Assembly (NCBI GenBank): GCA_903863315.1
Contig: CAIPBN010000362.1
Span: 1 to 5,327 of the forward strand
Reading direction: 5' to 3'
DNA: 5,327 nt
DNA from: an uncultured Verrucomicrobiota bacterium
Lineage (GTDB): Bacteria > Verrucomicrobiota > Verrucomicrobiia > Limisphaerales > SXTU01
Under the pieces are notes generated by a model. That model did no database searches. It was not told the origin of the DNA and saw only the letters and a list, made by a program, of their open reading frames with translations. Positions 1 through 4,812 of this stretch are shown here, one piece after another (within the stretch, counting starts at the first letter, position 1; each line of letters begins with the position of its first letter). Both the position numbers and the translations under genes were made by a program.

Positions 1-1
1 C

Positions 2-1228
2 ATGCGCTTCAAATTTCCGACCAAGAAACGCCCGAGCCCCGTCGTGCCGGCTGCCCCGCCGGTGGTCTGGCCACTCGACCCCGCCGTCACTTTCCTGAAC
101 CACGGCTCGTTCGGCAGTTGCCCGTTGCCGGTGCTGGAGTTCCAGCGCGAATTGCGCGACCGGATGGAGCGGCAGCCGGTGAAGTTCTTCGTGCGCGACC
201 TGGAGGAGTTGCTCGACTGGGCGCGCATCCGGCTGGCCAAGTTCCTCGGCGGCAAGGCGGAGAACCTCGTGTTCGTGCCCAACGCCACGTCCGGCGTGAA
301 CGCGGTGCTGCGCTCGCTCGACTTCGAGCCGGGCGATGAATTGCTCGTCACCGACCACGAATACAACGCCTGTCGCAACGCCCTGGACTATGTCGCGCAA
401 CGCACCGGCGCGAAGGTGGTCGTGGCGAAGATTCCGTTCCCGCTGGCAAGCGCGGAGGAAATCATCGAGGCCGTGATGGGCGCGGTGACGTGGCGCACGC
501 GGCTGGCGCTGCTCGACCATGTGACGAGCCAGACCGGGCTGGTGCTGCCCATCGAGTTCCTCGTGCGCGAACTGAACGCCCGCAACGTGGACACGCTCGT
601 GGATGGCGCGCATGCCCCGGGCATGGTGCCGTTGGATTTGCATGCGCTGAACGCCGCTTATTACACGGGCAATTGCCACAAGTGGATTTGCGCGCCGAAG
701 GGCGCGGCCTTCCTCCATGTGCGCGCCGATCGCCAGAAAGATATCCGCCCGCTGGTCATCAGCCACGGCGCGAATTCGTCGCGCACCGACCGCTCCCGTT
801 TCCTCATCGAGTTCGGCTGGATGGGCACGAGCGATCCCAGCCCGGCGCTGTGCGTGCCCAAGGCGATTGAGTTCGTCCGCTCGCTGCGACCCGGCGGCTG
901 GGACGAGGTGATGAATCACAACCGCGAGCTCGCCCTGGGCGCGCGCCGAGTTCTCTGCGAGGCTCTCCGGATTCCGCTGCCATGCCCTGACGAACTCATC
1001 GGCTCGTTGGCCTCCGTGCCAATCCCTGACGCGCCGGACAGCAAGCCGTCCAACAATCCGCTTTACCTCGACCCGTTGCAGGACCGGCTGCTGGAGGAGT
1101 TCAAGATTGAGGTCCCCATCATCCCGTGGCCCGCGCCACCGAAGCGCCTGCTCCGCGTCTCCGCGCAGCTCTACAACTCCTTGCCGCAATACGAGCAGCT
1201 CGCGGGGGCGTTGAAAAAGTTGCTGTAA
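2..1228 (+). CDS. Class V aminotransferase-fold PLP enzyme, isopenicillin N epimerase-like
   Basis: This is a cytoplasmic pyridoxal-phosphate enzyme of fold type I. The 408 residues match the usual length of about 390-410 for isopenicillin N epimerase (CefD)-like proteins. Visible landmarks in order: the substrate-end motif LNHGSFGSCP (about 32-41); the cofactor phosphate-binding NATSGVN (94-100); DHEYNA (118-123), whose His119 is placed to stack on the PLP ring; DGAHAPG (201-207), whose Asp201 pairs with the pyridine nitrogen; GNCHKW (223-228), whose Lys227 is the predicted Schiff-base lysine; GTSDPSP (275-281); and LRVSAQLYNS (384-393), whose Arg385 is the likely carboxylate-binding residue. 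All key residues are present, so the enzyme should be active. Family relatives include epimerases, cysteine desulfurase/lyase-like enzymes and EgtE-like C-S lyases, and the substrate cannot be assigned. Only one base precedes the ATG, so the start and its RBS cannot be checked. The N-terminal 20 residues are a basic, Pro-rich lead-in before the conserved domain. The 3' end overlaps the convergent gene by 58 bp. Confidence 0.93.
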   Translation: MRFKFPTKKRPSPVVPAAPPVVWPLDPAVTFLNHGSFGSCPLPVLEFQRELRDRMERQPVKFFVRDLEELLDWARIRLAKFLGGKAENLVFVPNATSGVNAVLRSLDFEPGDELLVTDHEYNACRNALDYVAQRTGAKVVVAKIPFPLASAEEIIEAVMGAVTWRTRLALLDHVTSQTGLVLPIEFLVRELNARNVDTLVDGAHAPGMVPLDLHALNAAYYTGNCHKWICAPKGAAFLHVRADRQKDIRPLVISHGANSSRTDRSRFLIEFGWMGTSDPSPALCVPKAIEFVRSLRPGGWDEVMNHNRELALGARRVLCEALRIPLPCPDELIGSLASVPIPDAPDSKPSNNPLYLDPLQDRLLEEFKIEVPIIPWPAPPKRLLRVSAQLYNSLPQYEQLAGALKKLL

Positions 1229-1953
1229 GGTGTCGGCCCCGCAGCCGGCCCGCAGCACGCGGTGTCTGTTGTGGTGACCGTGGGTCGGTCCACTGCTGCC
1301 TTGCGCGGCAGGTTGGGCACGAGACTCGGGTCATACTTTGCCCCGGCGGAAACCTGAATCACTGTCATGCGGACCTTGGTCGGGAAGAACTTCTCCGGGT
1401 CGGCGCGCTTGTGCGCATGGCCACCACCGCCGCTGCCGTCCTTGATGACCAGGTCCATTTGCTTGATGCCCTCGGACCAGACGATGCCGTCGTTCTGCCA
1501 GAAGGCTTTCATCGAGACGTCCTTCTCATACACGCCCTTCTCGCGGTAGAGGTCGGTGCCGGTGCAGCCGTAGCCGTTGCCCTGGCCCTTGTTGGGGATG
1601 TAGCAAATGCTCCACGTCGTCGGTTCGCTGCCCGCGGGCTTCTCGATGACTTCCAGGCGGATGTGGACGGTGCCGTTGCGATAGTCCACCGGAGCGGTCC
1701 AGTCACGGGGTCGATCGGGGTTGATGGCCGCGCCCTTGACGTAGTAGTGCGACTTGCTGGGTTTGGAATTGTCCGCGTCGTCCTTGGTGAAAGTGAAGGT
1801 GACATCGAACAGCACGAACTGCGCGGCGGGCAGCGTGTGCGCGAGCAACAGCAAGGCGACCAACCAAGCGCAAGGGCGCAGCCAGACGGAGGGGCCGGGG
1901 CGGGCGAGTGTCGGGGTGCGGGTGGCCAGGAACTGTGCTGTGTCGGTGCTCAT
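1171..1953 (-). CDS. Secreted protein of unknown function
   Basis: I do not recognise this 260-residue family. The frame is open back to 2214, but the ATG at 1953 is chosen because it gives a plausible signal peptide: a long basic N-region (1-29), a hydrophobic core AWLVALLLLAHTL (29-41) and a likely cleavage after Ala44 (LPAA|QF). The longer frame would run into the upstream methyltransferase. The mature part begins with alternating polar and hydrophobic stretches (FVLFDVTFTFT, 46-56; GTVHIRLEVIE, 94-104), suggesting a beta-rich fold. Other marks are Cys117 and Cys130 either side of a Gly/Asn loop, Trp-rich AFWQNDGIVWSEG (150-162), a Gly/His loop GSGGGGHAHKR (173-183), and a tail with Cys233-Cys234 and a C-S-Y-C motif (253-256). 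The protein is probably exported by Sec to the periplasm or beyond. No Shine-Dalgarno sequence is visible. It lies 56 bp downstream of a same-strand methyltransferase and may be co-transcribed with it. The last 18 codons are antisense to the aminotransferase gene. Confidence 0.8.
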   Translation of the reverse strand: MSTDTAQFLATRTPTLARPGPSVWLRPCAWLVALLLLAHTLPAAQFVLFDVTFTFTKDDADNSKPSKSHYYVKGAAINPDRPRDWTAPVDYRNGTVHIRLEVIEKPAGSEPTTWSICYIPNKGQGNGYGCTGTDLYREKGVYEKDVSMKAFWQNDGIVWSEGIKQMDLVIKDGSGGGGHAHKRADPEKFFPTKVRMTVIQVSAGAKYDPSLVPNLPRKAAVDRPTVTTTDTACCGPAAGPTPYSNFFNAPASCSYCGKEL

Positions 1954-2009
1954 GACGAGAACGTGAGCCGAGGTCAATTTGGCGTCGAGCAACTTTCGCC
2001 CGGGTGCGG
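1954..2009. other. Short intergenic gap between two minus-strand genes
   Basis: These 56 bp separate the methyltransferase stop (TAA, at 2012-2010 on the minus strand) from the ATG of the secreted-protein gene. I see no stem-loop followed by a T-run and no purine-rich Shine-Dalgarno sequence in front of the ATG. The short gap and absence of a terminator favour co-transcription from upstream of 2702, although a separate promoter inside the methyltransferase gene cannot be excluded. Confidence 0.5.
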
Positions 2010-2702
2010 TTACCTCACGGCTACAACGCGAACTTCGGCGGCGGGAATGAGCATATGGGCAAGCGAACGCAATCTGCGGAAACCGCTCTCCCCCAGCTTC
2101 AATTTGACTGCCCAAGCTGATGCTGCGCGGTCGTAGCCGAACTGACCGATGCCTGCGGACTCCAGCTTGAACCCACACTCGGTCACCAGGTTGCCGAGCG
2201 TCTGCGCATTCCACGAGAAGAGGTGATGGTTCGGCTCGGTGGAGTCGTGGTGGCGGTAGCGAGCCTCTTTCTCGTAGGGCTCGTGGAGCTGTAGCTTGCC
2301 GCCGGGCTTGAGCGCGCGGTGGATTTCCGCGAGCGAGGCGGCAGGATTAAGCGCGTGCTCCAGCATGTGATGACAAATCACGATGTCGGCGCTGGCGGCG
2401 GCGAGCGCGGCGGAATCGCTGACGAACTCAATGTCGCGCTCACGCAACGCCGACTCCAGAAAGTCCGACACGTCGAAGCCGATGCGGCGGGCGCACTTCA
2501 GTTCCGCCAAGTTCCAGCCCGCGCCCACGCCGAACTCCACGACGGTGTCGGTCGCGCGGATGTGCGGGGTGAACTTTTCCGCCCGCAAACGTGCGATCCA
2601 CGGAAGCGCTTCCGGCGGAATGCCACGCTTGCCTTCGTGATAGGAGCGCCCGGCTTCGCCTTGATAGTGGCGGGCGGCGGAGTTGTCCGGCGTGTCAGGC
2701 AT
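2010..2702 (-). CDS. Class I SAM-dependent methyltransferase (Methyltransf_11-like)
   Basis: This 230-residue protein has a complete Rossmann-like methyltransferase core. Motif I is VVEFGVGAGWN (54-64), the glycine loop that binds SAM. IGFDVS (75-79) ends with Asp78, the acidic residue expected to bind the ribose hydroxyls. ADIVICHHMLEH (105-116) is the motif IV region, and ALKPGGKLQLHEP (130-142) is the post-IV PGG loop. The N-terminal lead YHEGKRGIPPEALPW (21-35) and the downstream NHHLFSW (158-164) are the kind of acceptor-side segments seen in methyltransferases of surface-polysaccharide loci, from general knowledge of such families. There is no signal peptide or membrane segment, so it is cytoplasmic. 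It is transcribed away from the glycosyltransferase group across a 162-bp divergent region, and the secreted-protein gene follows on the same strand. The acceptor is unknown. A sugar, a glycolipid or a small molecule are all possible. The ATG at 2702 has no Shine-Dalgarno sequence, but the N-terminus fits the family length. Confidence 0.9.
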   Translation of the reverse strand: MPDTPDNSAARHYQGEAGRSYHEGKRGIPPEALPWIARLRAEKFTPHIRATDTVVEFGVGAGWNLAELKCARRIGFDVSDFLESALRERDIEFVSDSAALAAASADIVICHHMLEHALNPAASLAEIHRALKPGGKLQLHEPYEKEARYRHHDSTEPNHHLFSWNAQTLGNLVTECGFKLESAGIGQFGYDRAASAWAVKLKLGESGFRRLRSLAHMLIPAAEVRVVAVR

Positions 2703-2740
2703 CGAGTAAAGCGTAGCCAGACGTGGCCGGCGCTGTCGAA

Positions 2741-2762
2741 CGCGGAGCGCGGTGCCCCGCGT
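2741..2762. repeat. GC-rich hairpin with two alternative foldings
   Basis: CGCGG at 2748-2752 pairs with CCGCG at 2757-2761 around a TGCC loop, extendable by a G-T pair. The same CCGCG can also pair with CGCGG at 2741-2745. The two copies of CGCGG therefore compete for one partner. No T-run follows on either strand, so this is not a standard intrinsic terminator. Confidence 0.45.
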
Positions 2763-2822
2763 GCTCGATGGCCCACGCCATTGCGCAGGTTGGACACCTT
2801 GCGCTCCGGCAGATTCGGGAGA

Positions 2823-2841
2823 GGCGGGCTGGAAGCCCGCC
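2823..2841. repeat. Perfect palindrome, likely interspersed repeat unit
   Basis: GGCGGGCT (2823-2830) and AGCCCGCC (2834-2841) form a perfect 8-bp stem around the 3-nt loop GGA, followed by CTAC. Short elements of the type 'GGCTGGAAGCC...CTAC' are, from memory, scattered in high copy between genes of Verrucomicrobia and Planctomycetes. That could not be checked here, and only one copy is present in this window. It ends 23 bp before the GTG start of the glycosyltransferase, so if transcribed it would lie in or near the 5' leader. Confidence 0.6.
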
Positions 2842-2864
2842 CTACTATCAGGTAAAACTCACGC

Positions 2865-4058
2865 GTGCCCACTGCCGCCGATTCCGGCCAGCCAGACGGC
2901 TCCGAGCTGGAGCTGTCCATCGTGATGCCGTGCTTGAACGAGGCGGAGACGCTGCCCAAGTGCGTCGAGAAGGCCCTGCGCTTCCTGCGGGAGAACAAGA
3001 TTCCCGGCGAAGTGATCGTAGCGGACAACGGCAGCACGGACGGCTCACCGGAGCTTGCCGCCAAGCTCGGCGCGCGAGTGGCGGCGGTGTCTGAGCGCGG
3101 CTATGGCAATGCGCTGCGCGGCGGCATCGTCGCCGCGCGCGGGCGCTTCGTGGTGATTGGCGACGCGGATGACAGCTACGACTTCTCCGCGCTCGGCGCG
3201 TTCGTCGAAAAGCTACGGGCGGGGGCGGACCTCGTGCAGGGTTGCCGCCTGCCGTCGGGTGGCGGGACGATTGAGCCGGACGCGATGCCGCCGTCGCACC
3301 GCTGGCTGGGCAACCCGCTCTTCTCGGCGCTCGCGCGGCAGATGTTCCGCGTGCCGGTGAACGACGTTTACTGCGGCCTGCGCGCGTTCCGGCGCGACTT
3401 GATTCCCAAGCTCGATTTGCGCTGCGAGGGGATGGAGTTCGCCACGGAGATGCTGATCAAAGCGAGCCTGCGCGGCGTGCGCATCGAGGAGGTGCCCATC
3501 ACGCTGCATCGCGACGGACGCACCGCGCACGCGCCGCATTTGCGCACGTTTCGGGACGGCTGGCGCACGCTGCGGTTCTTCCTCATTTGCAGCCCCCGCT
3601 GGCTATTTGTGTATCCGGGACTGCTACTGCTGGCGCTGGGCGCGCTGGGTTTCGGCGTGGCGATGCCGGGGCTGACGTTCTTCGGGGCAACGTTCGACGC
3701 GCACACGCTGTTGTTCGCGAGCCTTGCGCTGATGGTGGGCTATCAAGCGGTGCTGTTCGGCTGGCTGGCGCGCACACTGGCGGCAAGGGAAGGATACTTG
3801 CGGGAGACGAAGTTGCTCGGCTGGCTGCGGGAAGCGGTTTCGCTCGAACGTGGCTTGATCTTTGGCAGCGTCGCGTTGCTCGCCGGAGTTGGCTTGCTGC
3901 TGGGGGCCGTGGCGCAGTGGCAGGCGGCGGGTTTCGGCCGGCTAGACTATGCGCACACGATGCGGTGGGTAATTCCCGGGGTGACGCTGACGGCGCTGGG
4001 CTTTCAAACGGTGCTCGCGAGCTTCTTCGTCGCGGTGCTGGGATGGTATCGGAAATGA
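2865..4058 (+). CDS. Family 2 glycosyltransferase, polyprenyl-phosphate sugar synthase-like, with C-terminal membrane domain
   Basis: The first ~240 residues form a GT-A domain of the dolichyl-phosphate mannose/glucose synthase-like GT2 group. It has the strand-1 motif SIVMPCLNEAETL (18-30), ADNGSTDG (53-60) with nucleotide-binding Asp54, GYGNALRGGI (79-88), the metal/nucleotide motif GDADDSYD (99-106), and NDVYCGLRAF (166-175). EGMEFATEML (188-197) and IEEVPITLHRDGR (207-219) complete the family pattern. The remainder (about 245-392) holds roughly four membrane helices, near 246-266, 280-301, 331-350 and 366-392. It should transfer a sugar from a nucleotide donor to undecaprenyl (polyprenyl) phosphate at the cytoplasmic face. 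The start is GTG at 2865. An in-frame TAA at 2853 and the lack of any other start before the catalytic core fix it, although only a weak AGG lies 12 nt upstream. The stop overlaps the next gene as ATGA. The specific sugar is unknown. Confidence 0.92.
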   Translation: MPTAADSGQPDGSELELSIVMPCLNEAETLPKCVEKALRFLRENKIPGEVIVADNGSTDGSPELAAKLGARVAAVSERGYGNALRGGIVAARGRFVVIGDADDSYDFSALGAFVEKLRAGADLVQGCRLPSGGGTIEPDAMPPSHRWLGNPLFSALARQMFRVPVNDVYCGLRAFRRDLIPKLDLRCEGMEFATEMLIKASLRGVRIEEVPITLHRDGRTAHAPHLRTFRDGWRTLRFFLICSPRWLFVYPGLLLLALGALGFGVAMPGLTFFGATFDAHTLLFASLALMVGYQAVLFGWLARTLAAREGYLRETKLLGWLREAVSLERGLIFGSVALLAGVGLLLGAVAQWQAAGFGRLDYAHTMRWVIPGVTLTALGFQTVLASFFVAVLGWYRK

Positions 4059-4714
4059 GCACGCCGGCACCCAATGCTTGGGAAGCGGCTTACTTGCGCT
4101 TCGAGACGCCGGAGGAGGAGGTGCGGAAGTTTCTCCGCCGACTGTGCCGGCTGGGAGCCGAGCAGTGGCCAAAGGACGCGCAGGTGGTGGAGTTGTTCTG
4201 CGGACGTGGCAACGGCCTGAACGCACTGCAACAACTGGGCTTCATCAAACTTGAGGGTGTGGATCTCTCGCCCGCGCTGCTGGCGAACTACACCGGGCCA
4301 GCGAATTGTGTGGTGGCCGACTGTCGCCAACTGCCGTTTTCCGGTGTGTCGCGCGATATCGCCATCGTGCAGGGTGGGCTGCATCACCTGCCGGAACTGC
4401 CGGGCGATTTGGAGCGAGTAGTTGCGGAGGTTCGGCGCGTGCTGCGACCCGGCGGGCGGTTCATCGTGGTGGAGCCGTGGCAGACGCCGTTTCTGCGGTG
4501 CGTGCATTGGGTTGGGAGTTTCTCCACGGCGCGCCGCGCGTGGGCAAAGCTCGACGCGCTGGAGACGATGACGGAACTGGAGCGGCCGACTTACGAGCAA
4601 TGGCTGCGGCAGCCGCAAATGGTGCTTCGTTGTTTGGAGGCGAACTTCGCTACGGAACGCAAGTTCATCGGCTGGGGTAAGTTGATGTGGGTGGGGAGGC
4701 GGGAAAGTGATTAG
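4055..4714 (+). CDS. Class I SAM-dependent methyltransferase
   Basis: This 219-residue cytoplasmic methyltransferase differs in sequence from the one at 2010-2702. Motif I is VVELFCGRGNG (44-54), the SAM-binding glycine loop with an unusual FCGRG core. LEGVDLS (66-72) has Asp70 as the predicted ribose-binding acid. ADCRQLPF (88-95) is the motif III region, DIAIVQGGLHHLPEL (101-115) is motif IV, and VLRPGGRFIVVEPW (129-142) is the PGG loop and strand 5. The frame is open back to 3587, but the ATG at 4055 is preferred. It overlaps the glycosyltransferase stop as ATGA, is preceded by a GGATGG purine stretch, and gives the normal length for a single-domain enzyme. An alternative ATG at 4043 would add four residues. 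The 4-bp overlap implies translational coupling, so the enzyme probably acts in the same pathway, perhaps methylating the sugar or lipid-linked product. The acceptor is unknown. The stop codon lies inside the arm of a long palindrome. Confidence 0.9.
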   Translation: MSTPAPNAWEAAYLRFETPEEEVRKFLRRLCRLGAEQWPKDAQVVELFCGRGNGLNALQQLGFIKLEGVDLSPALLANYTGPANCVVADCRQLPFSGVSRDIAIVQGGLHHLPELPGDLERVVAEVRRVLRPGGRFIVVEPWQTPFLRCVHWVGSFSTARRAWAKLDALETMTELERPTYEQWLRQPQMVLRCLEANFATERKFIGWGKLMWVGRRESD

Positions 4715-4787
4715 GGTTTGGTAATTAGTCGCTCCAGGTGCCGGGGTTCTCCGTGGCACTCTGGACTCAGCACCAATTACTAATCAC
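4707..4787. repeat. Long imperfect palindrome between two plus-strand genes
   Basis: The outer arms GTGATTAG (4707-4714) and CTAATCAC (4780-4787) are perfect inverted copies. Inside them, after a 7-nt bulge, TAATTAGT (4722-4729) pairs with the segment ending at 4779, with one G-T wobble. The centre holds a second stem: CCAGGTGCC (4734-4742) with GGCACTCTGG (4755-4764), with one bulged base. The element is about 80 bp and could fold as one long hairpin in DNA or RNA. The left arm includes the TAG stop of the methyltransferase gene. No T-run follows on the plus strand, so a simple intrinsic terminator is not supported. It could be an interspersed repeat, an RNA-stability element or a structured leader for the next gene. 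Confidence 0.6.
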
Positions 4788-4812
4788 CCTCCGCGCGGTT
4801 GCTCTGGCTCAG

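Larger units (their letters stand above)
2703..2864. promoter_or_regulatory. Divergent intergenic region with GC-rich hairpins
   Basis: This 162-bp noncoding stretch separates the minus-strand methyltransferase from the plus-strand glycosyltransferase, so promoters for both directions should lie here. On the minus strand a TCGACA box (2739-2734) stands 18 bp from TACGCT (2715-2710), which ends 7 nt before the ATG at 2702. If real, it would give an almost leaderless transcript. The match is weak. On the plus strand TACTAT (2843-2848) resembles a -10 box but has no convincing -35. Two hairpin-forming segments are listed separately. No reading frame here looks like a gene. Confidence 0.5.

Noticed and set aside
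1126..2136. 336-residue plus-strand open frame
   Set aside because: It lies antisense to the secreted-protein gene and the end of the methyltransferase, and its composition is Ala/Val/Gly/Arg-rich without motifs. The minus-strand product has a signal peptide and more natural protein sequence.
1954..2214. 87-residue N-terminal extension of the secreted protein
   Set aside because: It would overlap the end of the methyltransferase gene, is Arg/Ser-rich, and would bury the signal peptide seen from the ATG at 1953.
2790..2818. TTGGAC-17 bp-ATTCGG as a plus-strand promoter
   Set aside because: The -10 part has almost no match to consensus, so the -35-like hexamer alone is not enough.
2498..3064. 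188-residue minus-strand open frame spanning the divergent intergenic region
   Set aside because: It overlaps the N-terminal parts of two genes with strong motifs, is Ser/Arg/Pro-rich, and has no plausible domain.
3587..4054. 156-residue upstream extension of the methyltransferase frame
   Set aside because: It runs through the membrane domain of the glycosyltransferase in another frame and is low-complexity Ala/Gly/Arg. The ATG at 4055 with the ATGA overlap is a far better start.
4004..4759. 251-residue minus-strand open frame
   Set aside because: It is antisense to a methyltransferase with clear SAM motifs, is rich in Pro, His, Arg and Gln, and has no recognisable domain. It is a by-product of GC-rich codon use.
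4707..4787. Long palindrome as an intrinsic terminator
   Set aside because: No run of T follows the right arm on the plus strand, and the stem has a 7-nt bulge and a wobble. It is kept only as a structured repeat.
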